This document shows positions 1 to 9,175 of a DNA stretch of 42,830 bases, piece after piece; positions within the stretch are counted from its first letter, which is position 1; each line of letters begins with the position of its first letter. The translations under genes were made by a program, and so were the position numbers. The stretch lies in contig CALLXE010000037.1 of NCBI GenBank assembly GCA_938015875.1, positions 1 through 42,830 of the forward strand, read 5' to 3'. The notes under the pieces are model-generated. The model saw only the letters and a list, made by a program, of their open reading frames with translations. It searched no databases and was not told where the DNA came from. The stretch comes from an uncultured Robiginitomaculum sp. GTDB taxonomy: Bacteria; Pseudomonadota; Alphaproteobacteria; Caulobacterales; Maricaulaceae.

Positions 1-748
1 AAACACACCGCCCAAGCCACGCGGCCAAATCATTTGTCACCACGTCCAAATGCGCAGGCATCGCTGCGCCTGCCGTGCCCATGCCGCCGCCGGGGCGCAC
101 GTCGGCCGGCTCATGGCTCCAATCGGCGTCGGAGGTAACAAGAACGGTAGCCATGCCCATGTCGTGGGGGACAGCGAGATTGCGCACGCTGTCTTCAAAG
201 AACATGGCGCGGGCGGGGTCGACGCCGAAATCCTCATTAAAGATTTCATAAGTTTCGCGTTTGGGTTTGGGGATGTAATTTCCGGTTTCAATACCGAAAC
301 TGCCGTCAAAAAGATCAAACAGGTTTAAGTGCGTGGCGACGTTTCGGGCGTGCCCCCGCGAGCCGTTTGTGTAAATCAATTTACGGCCGGGCAGCGCCGC
401 GATACGCGCGCGTAAAAGCGGATTGGGCCGCAGCATAGACAGGTCAACGTCGTGGACATAATCAAGGAAATCCGCCGGATCCATACCGTTGACCGCCATC
501 AGGCCGGAGAGTGACGTGCCGTATTCGACCAAATATTCCTTCTGGAGCATGCGGGCTTTATCGGGATGCAGGGACAAATAGCGCGAAATAAATTGCGTCA
601 TTTTTTTATCGATTTGCGCGAAAAACGCCACGTCCCCTTCGTAGAGCGTATTGTCCAGATCAAATATCCATGTATCGATATTTTTGATGCGGTCGCCTGT
701 CAGTCGATCAAACTGTGCGGTCGGCGCGGCCGCAATCTCCCCGGTCAT
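1..748 (-). CDS. Pyrimidine 5'-nucleotidase, HAD superfamily (3' end outside window)
   Basis: The ATG is at 748-746 and the frame stays open to the window edge for 249 codons, so the C-terminus is missing. The protein shows HAD motif I as IFDLDNTLY (about residues 29-37), motif II as IYTNGSRGHA, a motif III lysine in NYIPKPKRETY, and motif IV as FFEDSVRNL. This arrangement is that of the pyrimidine 5'-nucleotidase/SdtB-like group, cytosolic magnesium-dependent phosphatases acting on nucleoside monophosphates; the exact substrate cannot be read from sequence. The start overlaps the stop of the upstream DUF1036 gene as ATGA, which suggests translational coupling. It is the last visible member of the rpmH-to-argB cluster, and a nucleotidase of this family is a common neighbour of argB in alphaproteobacteria. 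Confidence 0.9.
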   Translation of the reverse strand, partial: MTGEIAAAPTAQFDRLTGDRIKNIDTWIFDLDNTLYEGDVAFFAQIDKKMTQFISRYLSLHPDKARMLQKEYLVEYGTSLSGLMAVNGMDPADFLDYVHDVDLSMLRPNPLLRARIAALPGRKLIYTNGSRGHARNVATHLNLFDLFDGSFGIETGNYIPKPKRETYEIFNEDFGVDPARAMFFEDSVRNLAVPHDMGMATVLVTSDADWSHEPADVRPGGGMGTAGAAMPAHLDVVTNDLAAWLGRCV

Positions 749-1755
749 CGCCGCAGCCCGTCAGTTGATGCCACGACAAAATCAGCATCCGTCAGGGTAA
801 TATTCACACCGTCTTTGTCAGAAGGCAGCGGACGAAAGCTTGCCGCGCGGTAGCCGCGGTCTGCGCAGTTCTCGCGGTTGGTGGCCGCAAACCGGCTTTG
901 CGCAATACAGAATTGCGCCGGTACGGCGGCCCCGGATTTTAAAATCAAATCAGTCCCGCCTTCATTTTCTAAAAGCGCAAAAATATGCGCGTCTTCGTCC
1001 TTAATGCTTTCCGATTGCGGGCGCAGGCAACTGCCGGCCTCAATGTTCCACCAGCCGCGCGCTTCCCACGCTCCGGCTTGGCGGCGGGCAATAGAGGTCC
1101 ACATACGGGCATCGGTTTTATTACAAATCGTAACGCCGAATTTTTCCTGAGACGCTTTGGCAGATTTTTCCAAAGCGTCGATAATTTCGCCTTCCGTCGG
1201 CGGAACGGGTATGCCCGCATCTTTGAAAAACGCAGCAAGGTTACGGCGGGTTTGGCGGCCTTCACGCCCGTCAATTTTGGATATGGAATAGCCGACATCG
1301 CGCAGCAGGCGCTGAATTCCCGCCGTTGAGGCATTTTCGCCAAAATCTTCAATCTCAACCAAACGGGTCACCGCTTCGGCCGGATCAACGGCCAAATAGT
1401 TGCGGGTTTTCATATTTTGCAGGGCGCAGCTGACTTCGGTATTGGCCACGAAATCTTTGTCATCGGCGCATAGCCGGTTGCGACCTTTCCATTCGCGAAT
1501 GTCGCCCTGATGGGAATCGCTGCTCTCGGCATAGACATAACGCGGCGATATTTCATCAGCGACAAAGGTCAGGCATTGCCCGGGCCGCGCGCGCACCCAC
1601 CCTTTGGGCGTGACCGCGCCGTCAATCGTCGTGGCCGTCGCAACGCGCAGCACAAAGCCGGTCTCATTGCATACCTCCCACGCATGCGCGCGCGCTCCGA
1701 ACCCGGCCGTAATCAGCAGAGCCGCGAGACTAATGAATAAGCGTACCGGCACCAT
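745..1755 (-). CDS. Secreted protein with two DUF1036 domains
   Basis: The 336-residue protein begins with a signal peptide (hydrophobic core [15 protein letters not shown], likely cleavage after ARAHA). It has two copies of a cysteine-containing module of DUF1036 type. The first runs about residues 26-110 ([20 protein letters not shown]). The second runs about 205-320 ([25 protein letters not shown]). Between them, about 145-195, lies a helical segment with [21 protein letters not shown], which resembles a peptidoglycan-binding-type fold. A periplasmic location is inferred; the function of DUF1036 is unknown. The ATG lies 26 bp inside the end of argB, with GGAG about 13 nt upstream; the GTG one codon on is an alternative start. 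The stop overlaps the nucleotidase start. Confidence 0.85.
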   Translation of the reverse strand: MVPVRLFISLAALLITAGFGARAHAWEVCNETGFVLRVATATTIDGAVTPKGWVRARPGQCLTFVADEISPRYVYAESSDSHQGDIREWKGRNRLCADDKDFVANTEVSCALQNMKTRNYLAVDPAEAVTRLVEIEDFGENASTAGIQRLLRDVGYSISKIDGREGRQTRRNLAAFFKDAGIPVPPTEGEIIDALEKSAKASQEKFGVTICNKTDARMWTSIARRQAGAWEARGWWNIEAGSCLRPQSESIKDEDAHIFALLENEGGTDLILKSGAAVPAQFCIAQSRFAATNRENCADRGYRAASFRPLPSDKDGVNITLTDADFVVASTDGLRR

Positions 1756-2590
1756 GATCCGTAAACAGCTCCACTATAAGGCCGTGGGCGCGGCGACCGT
1801 CCAAAATGACAACCGCTTTGACGCCGTCTTCAACCGCGTTAATTGCCGTTTCCAATTTCGGGATCATCCCGCCCTTGGCAACGCCGTCTTTAATCAGCGC
1901 TCTGGCATCTTTGACCGTAACATCGGTCAGCACTTTTTTATCGTTATCCATGACGCCGGCAACATCGGTCAGCAGTAAAAGCCGGCTGGCGCGCAGTTTT
2001 TGCGCAATTACGCCGGCGGCTGTGTCGGCGTTGACGTTGAGCGTCGCGCCTTCATCCCCGGCCGATATTGGCGAGACCACCGGGATAAAGCCCGGGTCAG
2101 CCGCGGCGAGCACGTCAAGTACGGACGTGTCCACGGCATCCGGCGTGCCGGTAAAGCCCAAATCTTTGCGCGGTGCATTGGCATGGATGAGCCCGGCGTC
2201 TTTGCCGGAAATACCCACGGCGCGGCCCCCGGCCTCATTGATAGCCTGAACGATAGATTTATTAATCGCGCCGGACAGCACCATTTCGGCGACTTCCACA
2301 GTGTCGATATCAGAGACGCGCAGACCGTCGACAAATTCAGATTTGATATTCAGCCGCTCCAGCATACGTCCGATTTGCGGGCCACCGCCATGCACAATGA
2401 CAGGGCGCACGCCTAAATGTTTCAACAGCACCACGTCATTCGCAAACGCCTTGGTCAGGGCCGCATCGCCCATAGCGTGTCCGCCAAATTTGATAACAAT
2501 CGTCTGTCCGGCGTAGCGCCGGATAAACGGCAGAGCTTCGGACAGGGTTTGGGCGCTTTGCCACCCGACTTCGTTTTCTCGTCTTTGCAT
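1730..2590 (-). CDS. argB: Acetylglutamate kinase
   Basis: ArgB phosphorylates N-acetyl-L-glutamate with ATP, the second step of arginine biosynthesis, in the cytosol. The 286-residue length is typical. The amino-acid kinase fold is recognised by [13 protein letters not shown] (about 30-42), the substrate loop [14 protein letters not shown] (about 65-78), [10 protein letters not shown], and the ATP-side segment [12 protein letters not shown] followed by [10 protein letters not shown] near the C-terminus. It lies 9 bp downstream of engB and overlaps the following DUF1036 gene by 26 bp, so it is probably part of one transcript. No arginine-responsive operator was recognised. Confidence 0.97.
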   Translation of the reverse strand: MQRRENEVGWQSAQTLSEALPFIRRYAGQTIVIKFGGHAMGDAALTKAFANDVVLLKHLGVRPVIVHGGGPQIGRMLERLNIKSEFVDGLRVSDIDTVEVAEMVLSGAINKSIVQAINEAGGRAVGISGKDAGLIHANAPRKDLGFTGTPDAVDTSVLDVLAAADPGFIPVVSPISAGDEGATLNVNADTAAGVIAQKLRASRLLLLTDVAGVMDNDKKVLTDVTVKDARALIKDGVAKGGMIPKLETAINAVEDGVKAVVILDGRRAHGLIVELFTDHGAGTLIH

Positions 2591-2599
2591 TCTTACCCC

Positions 2600-3253
2600 C
2601 TACCCCTGTTCTTCCGGCAATGCCAGCGACGCGATTTGCGCGCGCAGCTCGTCCAGACCGGTTTTCTTTTCGCTGCTGGTCAGCACGGGCGTCGGAAACG
2701 CGGCCGGCCGGCGCTTTATCGCAGCCAGAACTTTATTATAAACGGCCTCAGCTTCCGCTTTTTTAATTTTATCAATTTTTGTCAGGACGATTTGATAGGT
2801 CACCGCCGTTTCGTCCAGCATGGACATGATCTCAATGTCGGTCTCTTTGAGGCCGTGACGGCTGTCAATCAGCAGGAATATCCGGCGTAGCGGCGCGCGG
2901 CCGGCCAGAAAGCGGCGGGTCAGCTTCGTCCATTTGGCGATATCGGTTTTGCTGGCGCGAGCATAACCATAGCCGGGCAAATCAACGATGCGCAGGCGGT
3001 CGCTGACGTTAAAGTAATTCAGCTCTCGCGTCCGGCCCGGCGTATTGGACGCTTTAGCGAGTTTGTTTTGATTGGTCAGCGCGTTAATCAGGCTGGATTT
3101 ACCGACGTTCGAGCGGCCCGCAAAGCAGACCTCCGGCAGATCCGGCGGCGGAAGTTTATCCATCGCAACCACCGACAGCATAAACGTCACCGGGCGGGCG
3201 AATAAAAGCCGCCCGGCTTCAAGCCAATCATCGTCCTGCTTGGCTCCGATCAC
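2600..3253 (-). CDS. engB: Ribosome biogenesis GTP-binding protein EngB (YsxC/YihA)
   Basis: EngB is a small cytosolic GTPase needed for assembly of the large ribosomal subunit. The 217 residues carry the expected G motifs: G1 GRSNVGKSSLIN (about 46-57), G2 region around NTPGRTRELNYF, G3 DLPGYGYA, G4 LTKIDKI, and a G5 TSSEK near residue 195. The gene starts 2 bp after the yidC stop and ends 9 bp before argB. The yidC-engB-argB order is the standard alphaproteobacterial arrangement, which supports the call. The first ATG in the frame is used; no better start is apparent. Confidence 0.96.
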   Translation of the reverse strand: MIGAKQDDDWLEAGRLLFARPVTFMLSVVAMDKLPPPDLPEVCFAGRSNVGKSSLINALTNQNKLAKASNTPGRTRELNYFNVSDRLRIVDLPGYGYARASKTDIAKWTKLTRRFLAGRAPLRRIFLLIDSRHGLKETDIEIMSMLDETAVTYQIVLTKIDKIKKAEAEAVYNKVLAAIKRRPAAFPTPVLTSSEKKTGLDELRAQIASLALPEEQG

Positions 3254-3255
3254 GG

Positions 3256-5067
3256 CTAATCCGTCGTCTTTTTGCCGCGCCCGAGCAATTTATTGAAGAA
3301 CGAGTCAAACGGCGTCTCCACACCGAATTTGCGGGTGATGTAATATTGCTGAATGAAGGACAGGATATTGTTCCACACCCAGTAGACCAAAAGTCCGGCT
3401 GCAAATGGCGCAAGGATGAACATAAAGAAGAGCGGCATAAGCTGGAAGATTTTCCGCTGCATCGGATCACCGGCCGGCGCAGACAAAGTCTGCATCATTG
3501 CCATGGTCGCGCCATACAAAAGCGCGAGCGGGCCAATGGCGAAAAATGCCAAAAATCCGAACGGCACGCCATCCCACGGCAAGATGCCAAATCCGTTCAA
3601 AACAGACAGCGGATCTTTTTGTGACAAATCCTGAATCCATCCGACAAACGGCGCCTGGCGCATATCAATATTGATAAACAGGGATTTATAGAGCGCAAAG
3701 AAGATAAAGATTTGCGGGATCATCGGCAGACAGCCGCCGACCGGATTAACGCCCTCTTTTTTATACAGCGCCATCATTTCCTGCTGCATGCGGGCGCGGT
3801 CATCTTTGTAAAGCTCCTGCATTTTTTTAACCTTGGGCTGCACAGCTTTCATCTTGGCTTGGCTGGCATAGGCTTTGTTATTGAGCGGGAACAAAATCAA
3901 TTTCAAAATCAGCGTAATGATTAAAATGCCGACGCCAAAATTGCCGGTCAAATTACCGAAGAATGACAGCGACCATGACATGGGGCGCGTCAACGGGCCA
4001 AGGAAACCCCAATCAATCGCCATATCCATACGGGCAATATTCGTGTCCGGATTATCCATATAGGCATTGAGAATTTTGCTGCGTTTCGCGCCGGTATAGA
4101 AAAAGCCTTTGGACTCTATGGCAGAGTTCGGCGACAGCGTGACAGCGCCCAGTTCATAGCCGGCCTCATAAACATCGGCGCCATCCCTGTTGTTCATCTC
4201 AAACGTGGCAGTCATAGGCTTGCCTTGCGGCGCAATAGCGGCAGCCAGCCAGTATTTATCCGTCAGGCCAACCCAGCCGCTCTCGCCTTGGGCTTTGGAA
4301 ATTCCGGTTTTTCTGAGCTTTTTATACTTCATATCAACAAGCTTGTTGTCGACAATGGCAATCGGGCCTTCTTGGAGGATGAAGAAATTGGTCAGATTGT
4401 TCGGCAAGCCATGTTGCACGGATGCGCCCTGACGCACCACTGTCAGATCATTGCCGGATGTGTTGGTGACTTTATCATCCAGCGTGATGAGGTATTTGTC
4501 ATCGACGGTGACCGTGCGCTCGACGGTGAAACCATCGCCCTGAAACGCCAAAACAACAGGGCTGTCGACGCGCAGCGTATCGCCGCTGAGGACAGACCAA
4601 GACGCCATGCCGGGTGTTTCTCCGGAGCGCGCCCAACCGTCAAAAACATAGGCCGCGTGATTTGACCCTTCAGGTGAGAACAGGATGACGTTCTCATCGG
4701 TTATGCCGTCAATTTTGGCCGGAACGCCGGCGCGTCGCTTTGCTTTTTCGTCAAAGATATAAGCGTTATAGTTTTTCAACTCCAAATCATCGAGGCGAAA
4801 TCCGTCCAAAGACAAAGAGCCCTTCAGGGACGGCGTATCAATATTTAAGCGGCCGCCCGTTTGTATCGATTCGGACAATAAGTCTTTGCGGTCTTTGACC
4901 ACGACCGGCGCGGCTTCGGATTTGGTAATCTGCTGTTCATATTGCGCAGCAACTTGCTTTTCAGCGGCAATGCGATCCGAGGTCGGTTTCGAGTAAAGAA
5001 AGAAATATCCGAGCATAACAAGCGCCGACAGGGCAAAGGCCAGCATTAAATTACGTTGTTCGTTCAT
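3256..5067 (-). CDS. yidC: Membrane protein insertase YidC/OxaA
   Basis: YidC inserts and folds inner-membrane proteins, alone or with SecYEG. The 603-residue length fits the Gram-negative form. It has an N-terminal transmembrane segment (LMLAFALSALVMLGYFFLYS, about 8-27), a large periplasmic domain of beta structure (about 60-350), then the conserved insertase core. The core includes MSWSLSFFGNLTGNFGVGIL, a charged cytoplasmic hairpin (QAKMKAVQPKVKKMQELYKD), VNPVGGCLPMIPQIFIFFAL and VYWVWNNILSFIQQY. The C-terminal tail is short and basic. It lies 48 bp downstream of rnpA. The small yidD gene often found between rnpA and yidC is not present in that gap. Confidence 0.97.
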   Translation of the reverse strand: MNEQRNLMLAFALSALVMLGYFFLYSKPTSDRIAAEKQVAAQYEQQITKSEAAPVVVKDRKDLLSESIQTGGRLNIDTPSLKGSLSLDGFRLDDLELKNYNAYIFDEKAKRRAGVPAKIDGITDENVILFSPEGSNHAAYVFDGWARSGETPGMASWSVLSGDTLRVDSPVVLAFQGDGFTVERTVTVDDKYLITLDDKVTNTSGNDLTVVRQGASVQHGLPNNLTNFFILQEGPIAIVDNKLVDMKYKKLRKTGISKAQGESGWVGLTDKYWLAAAIAPQGKPMTATFEMNNRDGADVYEAGYELGAVTLSPNSAIESKGFFYTGAKRSKILNAYMDNPDTNIARMDMAIDWGFLGPLTRPMSWSLSFFGNLTGNFGVGILIITLILKLILFPLNNKAYASQAKMKAVQPKVKKMQELYKDDRARMQQEMMALYKKEGVNPVGGCLPMIPQIFIFFALYKSLFINIDMRQAPFVGWIQDLSQKDPLSVLNGFGILPWDGVPFGFLAFFAIGPLALLYGATMAMMQTLSAPAGDPMQRKIFQLMPLFFMFILAPFAAGLLVYWVWNNILSFIQQYYITRKFGVETPFDSFFNKLLGRGKKTTD

Positions 5068-5115
5068 GATGATCTCTTTATCGTTTTCGCGCTCAGAAGG
5101 CTTTGCGCCCTGCGC

Positions 5116-5493
5116 TTAGGAATTGGCGGTGTTATGCCGCCCTGCGGTCAATTTTGCCAGTGCTTTTTGCGTATCATTTTGAAGCTGCTCATGGCTCGCC
5201 CCCGGCAGGCTGTGGCGGGCAATAAATACATAGTCATATCCCGGCAGCCCCAGGGCGGGGAGCCACGCCCGCGCCGCTTCGCGCATGACCCGTTTACACC
5301 GGCTGCGGACGACGGAATTGCCGACTTTTTTTGTACAGGTAAAGCCGACTTTAATACCGGCAGCGCGGGTTTCGTTTTTGCGCTGCTGCACAAGAATACA
5401 GCCCCGCGCGGCATAATCGCCTTTGGCCACAAACAAAAACTCGGGCCGCTTTGTCAGCCGCCCGAGCGTTTTATCATCAGTAGGATTGAGCAT
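5116..5493 (-). CDS. rnpA: Ribonuclease P protein component
   Basis: RnpA is the small basic protein subunit of RNase P, which matures the 5' ends of tRNAs together with the catalytic RNA. The 125-residue product starts with LGRLTKRPEFLFVAKGD after a short leader. It contains the family signature as NSVVRSRCKRVMREAAR (about residues 65-81), the RNA-binding RNR-type motif. It lies 23 bp downstream of rpmH, the near-universal bacterial pairing. No strong Shine-Dalgarno precedes the ATG, so the exact start is slightly uncertain; rare starts are common for rnpA. Confidence 0.95.
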   Translation of the reverse strand: MLNPTDDKTLGRLTKRPEFLFVAKGDYAARGCILVQQRKNETRAAGIKVGFTCTKKVGNSVVRSRCKRVMREAARAWLPALGLPGYDYVFIARHSLPGASHEQLQNDTQKALAKLTAGRHNTANS

Positions 5494-5516
5494 AGGCTCA
5501 ATAGGTCATCAGCCGA

Positions 5517-5651
5517 TTAGGCGGACAACGTCTTACGGCCTTTAGCGCGACGACGCGCCAAGATTTGACGACCGTTTTTCGTGGCCATACGCGAGCGAAA
5601 GCCATGACGACGGCTGCGCACAAGCTGTGACGGTTGGAAAGTACGTTTCAT
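5517..5651 (-). CDS. rpmH: 50S ribosomal protein L34
   Basis: This 44-residue ORF reads [20 protein letters not shown] at its start and ends in [11 protein letters not shown]. That is the classic very basic L34 sequence (the [18 protein letters not shown] core is nearly invariant). The ATG is at 5651-5649 and the TAA at 5519-5517. It is the first gene of the minus-strand cluster rpmH-rnpA-yidC-engB-argB. A promoter probably lies in the 230 bp upstream (5652-5883), a stretch shared divergently with the gene at 5884, but no convincing -35/-10 pair was identified. Confidence 0.97.
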   Translation of the reverse strand: MKRTFQPSQLVRSRRHGFRSRMATKNGRQILARRRAKGRKTLSA

Positions 5652-5883
5652 ATCAGTCTCCGAAGCCGGTATTTCAGGCCACTCAATTCAGTGACGGGGA
5701 ATTAGACGAGCAGGCCGGGCAAGTCAAGCGCGCCGATACGATTTTAACCGCCTAATTACGACTGCTGCCGACACGTGCAGGCCGCTGCATTCCCTCCGGT
5801 TTCTGCCGCGTGACCGCAATCACGCCGGTGCTTCGAATGCCGCGTTATCAAAGCTTGATCCTGCGCATGGGGCAACGGAGCAC

Positions 5884-7098
5884 ATGGAGACTAAAATGAA
5901 ACATATTCTATATTCAATACTTATCAGCGCAGTGATACCGGGCTTTTCTGCGCCGGCTATGGCTCAAAGCGCGAGCGATCCCGCCGTGACGCTGCACGCG
6001 CAAACATCGCCGCAAGACTTTCGCCAAAGGCGCGCGCAGATCAACCGAAGCGCCGCGCGCAACAATCAATTTATCAACTCGCAACATGCCCGCCTGAAGT
6101 GCGGAAAAGGCGAAACGCGGCATTTGGTTATCGCCGGCGCCGCAGATAACTTCTCATCATCAGGAAATGAGCCGACGATTAAATCCGCCCGGGTCGCTGC
6201 AAACCCTGCGGCCGGATGGAATGCCGGTTTGAGCGCAGGTTTTGATAACGCCCAAGCTGACCGTAAAATTTTCAGCCACCTTGTCCTGCCGGCCAATGTC
6301 AGAAGCGGCCGCTTTATGATCGGCGTAAAAACATTGGGCAACAGCCTGCAATCCAATGATTCTATCAATGTCGGTAATTTGGGCGTAAATCACGGTGATA
6401 ACGTCTCTCAATACCTGATTGATACAGGCACTTGGAAAAACAGATATAACGGCTCGGGATTCGCACAAAACTTAACTAATTTTTCGGCAAATTTCAGCGC
6501 CATGGCAATGAGAAACGGCAGTAACCTTCAGAATTATTACCGCTCCTCCGGCGATACCATTTTGGATGTGTATGTTCAGGATGATCACTCTGTTGACTAC
6601 GTCGCCGCCTCTGTTTGCGCCGGCGGCGACATTAGCCAAGGCGATTCCAAGAAAAAAGGCATGACATGGGGCCTGCGTGACCCGCAGCCTGAACCGGTGA
6701 ACGGGGTCGTCCATCTTGGGTGTAATGATAAATTCGGCAATAAATGTGAGCCGTATAAAGGCGACACGCTGTGCAAAACCAAATTGCCGATTTTGTGCAT
6801 TAATCCTATGCGGCTGCAAAAACCGCAAAACCTGACAGAAAGCCGGTGGGATAAATGGAGCGGGGGCATTGTCGGCACAACCAACCCAATGGCCGCGCCG
6901 GACAAGCTCTCCGTTGCGAATGCCGCTTGCAAGGCGGAATTCGGAAATGGCTGGCGCGTCGCGCAGCATCATGACGCTGCGGCGGGCCGGTCCGGTTGGA
7001 TGTTCTCGGCTTATGGAAATGTCGGCACGAAAGGCAAACGCTTCTGGACTGATATTGACGATCAACCAAACGGCGTCTGCTGGAACCGCAGTCAGTAA
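5884..7098 (+). CDS. Secreted protein of unknown function with a Cys-rich C-terminal domain
   Basis: This is a 404-residue protein; a second start (MKHILYS) four codons downstream at 5896 is equally good. A signal peptide is clear, with hydrophobic ILYSILISAVIPGFS and cleavage after APAMA. Residues about 70-255 form a region rich in Asn, Ser and Gly that looks like beta structure. After a linker, the last 130 residues hold at least seven cysteines (CNDKFGNKCEPYKGDTLC, LPILC and others). They include Trp/Phe/Asn-rich strands such as FGNGWRVAQHHD and RFWTDIDDQPNGVCWN. This C-terminal pattern resembles an uncharacterised extracytoplasmic domain I recall from other proteobacteria, but I cannot name it. 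It is a single gene with its own terminator. Confidence 0.8.
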   Translation: METKMKHILYSILISAVIPGFSAPAMAQSASDPAVTLHAQTSPQDFRQRRAQINRSAARNNQFINSQHARLKCGKGETRHLVIAGAADNFSSSGNEPTIKSARVAANPAAGWNAGLSAGFDNAQADRKIFSHLVLPANVRSGRFMIGVKTLGNSLQSNDSINVGNLGVNHGDNVSQYLIDTGTWKNRYNGSGFAQNLTNFSANFSAMAMRNGSNLQNYYRSSGDTILDVYVQDDHSVDYVAASVCAGGDISQGDSKKKGMTWGLRDPQPEPVNGVVHLGCNDKFGNKCEPYKGDTLCKTKLPILCINPMRLQKPQNLTESRWDKWSGGIVGTTNPMAAPDKLSVANAACKAEFGNGWRVAQHHDAAAGRSGWMFSAYGNVGTKGKRFWTDIDDQPNGVCWNRSQ

Positions 7099-7116
7099 GG
7101 CGCTTTCATAAAACGG

Positions 7117-7148
7117 AAAAAGTCGCTCCTTTCAGGGCGACTTTTTTT
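7117..7148 (+). terminator. Rho-independent terminator after the secreted-protein gene
   Basis: A 10-bp perfect stem (AAAAAGTCGC pairing with GCGACTTTTT) encloses a 10-nt loop and runs into an uninterrupted T tract. It starts 18 bp after the stop codon at 7098. It separates the unknown secreted protein from the DUF547 operon. Confidence 0.9.
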
Positions 7149-7163
7149 ATGCAGAATCCAAGC

Positions 7164-7191
7164 GTTCACAACTCATCCCGATTATGTGAAC
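7164..7191. promoter_or_regulatory. Inverted repeat upstream of the DUF547 operon, possible operator
   Basis: GTTCACA at 7164-7170 and its exact reverse complement TGTGAAC at 7185-7191 are separated by 14 bp. The pair lies 62 bp upstream of the ATG at 7254 and downstream of the preceding terminator, so it sits where a promoter must lie. The arms and spacing resemble a dimeric-regulator operator. No regulator is assigned. Confidence 0.4.
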
Positions 7192-7253
7192 ACATGTGAG
7201 GATATTTATCGCTGCCGGCGCGTTATAGACTTAAGCAACACTCGGAGACAGAT

Positions 7254-8375
7254 ATGAAAACGGCCCTTTTAACGACATTTTTTATCGCAGCAGGCACCCC
7301 GCAGGCCGGCGCAGCCACGGGCAGCTTATTTGACCGCCTCGGCATTGCGCACCCGTCTGTGCCTGTCTCTGTTCTTTTGGCGCCACGCATAAGCGCCCCG
7401 CAGGGATATACACTGCCGGGCCCGATTTCCGCGCCCTACCCCATTGCAGCGTCCGCTTCGGCCGGCTCGCCCGCGTCCCTTCCCAAATCGGACGATCGAC
7501 CGGGAACGGGCGCTGCAACCCTCTTTATATCCGGCAAAGCAGAAGCTGCTCCCGTGCAGCAAGCTATGGCCGATACAGCCGAAACAAACGCCAAGAAATA
7601 TACGCCGAAAGCCGGCGTATCTGATAAGCATATGTCAGATGATGATGCGCAAAGCAAAATTAAGAATGACGATATGAGCCAAGCTCCTGACGCCCCCTAT
7701 GCCAAGATTTTACAGACTTACGGCACCAAGGACGGTGATTTGAACCGGTTTGATTACGCGGGCCTGTCAAAAAATTCCGGCGATATGAAGGCCCTGAACG
7801 GCTACATTAAAAAGCTGGCCAAGATGACGCCATCCGCCATGAACAGAAACGAAGCACTGGCCTATTGGGCCAACCTTTATAATGCGCTGACTGTTCAGGT
7901 CGTCGCGCAAAACTGGCCGGTCAAATCCATTAAAGAAATAAAGTCAGGTACGTTTAAACCCGGCCCTTGGGGTTTGGACTTGGTCACTGTTGAGGGCAAA
8001 GCGATGACCCTGAATAATATTGAGCATGACACTATGCGCGCAAAATATGACGAGCCGCGCATTCATTATATGGTCAATTGCGCGTCAATCGGGTGTCCGA
8101 ACCTGATGTTGCGCCCGTGGAACGCCGAAACGCTTAACGCCGATGCGGACGCCGCAGCCAAAGCTTTCATCAATTCCCCGCGGGGCGCGAAAGTGTCCGG
8201 CGGGAAACTGACAGTCTCTTCCATTTTTAAATGGTATAAAAAAGACTTTGGCGGCAATGATACAGGCGTGATTACCCATTTAAAACAATATGCCCAAGGC
8301 GATTTGAAAAATGCGCTGGACGGCGTGAGTAAAATTTCAAAAGATCAATATAATTGGGACGTAAACGCGAAATAA
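7254..8375 (+). CDS. DUF547 domain-containing exported protein
   Basis: This 373-residue protein starts with a signal-like segment (LLTTFFIAAGTPQAGAA). A Pro/Ala/Ser-rich low-complexity region follows to about residue 145, then a DUF547 domain (about 150-365). The domain is recognised by YWANLYNALTVQVV, GPWGLDLVTVEGKAMTLNNI, and the highly conserved DEPRIHYMVNCASIGCPNL with its paired cysteines; it ends with an SSIFKWYKKDFGG block. The function of DUF547 is unknown, and no catalytic residue can be assigned with certainty. The start has a GGAG site 8 bp upstream. The next gene begins 29 bp after the stop and two more follow closely, so this is probably the first gene of a four-gene operon. Confidence 0.87.
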   Translation: MKTALLTTFFIAAGTPQAGAATGSLFDRLGIAHPSVPVSVLLAPRISAPQGYTLPGPISAPYPIAASASAGSPASLPKSDDRPGTGAATLFISGKAEAAPVQQAMADTAETNAKKYTPKAGVSDKHMSDDDAQSKIKNDDMSQAPDAPYAKILQTYGTKDGDLNRFDYAGLSKNSGDMKALNGYIKKLAKMTPSAMNRNEALAYWANLYNALTVQVVAQNWPVKSIKEIKSGTFKPGPWGLDLVTVEGKAMTLNNIEHDTMRAKYDEPRIHYMVNCASIGCPNLMLRPWNAETLNADADAAAKAFINSPRGAKVSGGKLTVSSIFKWYKKDFGGNDTGVITHLKQYAQGDLKNALDGVSKISKDQYNWDVNAK

Positions 8376-8404
8376 TCGCGCAGCGCCTAAGAGAGAGAGA
8401 AACA

Positions 8405-9151
8405 ATGTCTGAGAATATTACCGCTGCCCCCAAAGATGAAAAAAAAGGCGGCCTGAAACGCTTTGCGCCTTTGATTGTGATTGCCGCAGCCCTCGCGGCG
8501 TTCTTTGCCCTTGGCGGCCCGCAATATGTGTCACTGGAATCCCTTAAGGACAATCGCGAAACCCTGTCGGCCTTAGTGCATGACAATTTCGTTTTGGCCA
8601 TTATCGGATTCATTGCGCTTTACGCAGCGCTGACGGCGATCAGCTTTCCGGGCGCAAGTCTGCTGTCAATATTTGGCGGATTCCTGTTCGGGACACTTGT
8701 CGGCGGCAGCGCAATCACAGTCGGCGCAACCATTGGCGCGACGGGTATATTTCTGGCCGCGCGCTACGCAATCGGGGACGCGCTGACAAAAAAAGCCGGG
8801 CCCTATATGCAAAAATTTGAAGCCGGCCTGAAAGAAAACGAAATCTCCTATCTTTTCATCTTGCGTCTGATCCCGGCCTTTCCGTTCTTTATCGTCAACA
8901 TTGTCCCCGCCCTTTTTGACGTCAAATTGCGTAATTACATTTTGACCACATTTTTCGGTATTATTCCCGGCTGCTTTGTTTATGCGAGCGTAGGCGCAGG
9001 TATTGGCGCTATTTTTGATAGCGGCGCGGACGTAAAATTATCCGGCCTGATGACAGAGCCGAAAATACTTCTGCCGATATTGGGCCTGATGGCCCTGGCG
9101 GCCCTTCCGATTATCTATAAAAAATTCAAAGGCTCCCCCGCTAAGGTATAG
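8405..9151 (+). CDS. TVP38/TMEM64 family (DedA-like) inner-membrane protein
   Basis: The 248-residue product begins MSENITAAPKDEKKGG. This start is preferred over an in-frame ATG at 8354 because the latter lies inside the DUF547 gene and a purine-rich GAGAGAGAG site precedes 8405. It has a TM helix at about 17-37 (FAPLIVIAAALAAFFALGG), then the VTT-domain core. In the core, FIALYAALTAISFPGASLLS and GGFLFGTLVGGSAITVGATI lead to FILRLIPAFPFFIVNIVPAL, the re-entrant motif characteristic of the family. Two further helices end the protein. Eukaryotic relatives are lipid scramblases; a bacterial role in membrane lipid or metal handling is unproven. It is followed after 24 bp by a flavoprotein gene, a pairing found widely in bacteria. 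Confidence 0.9.
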   Translation: MSENITAAPKDEKKGGLKRFAPLIVIAAALAAFFALGGPQYVSLESLKDNRETLSALVHDNFVLAIIGFIALYAALTAISFPGASLLSIFGGFLFGTLVGGSAITVGATIGATGIFLAARYAIGDALTKKAGPYMQKFEAGLKENEISYLFILRLIPAFPFFIVNIVPALFDVKLRNYILTTFFGIIPGCFVYASVGAGIGAIFDSGADVKLSGLMTEPKILLPILGLMALAALPIIYKKFKGSPAKV

Positions 9152-9175
9152 AGTCGCCTAAAAGAGAGAATTCCT

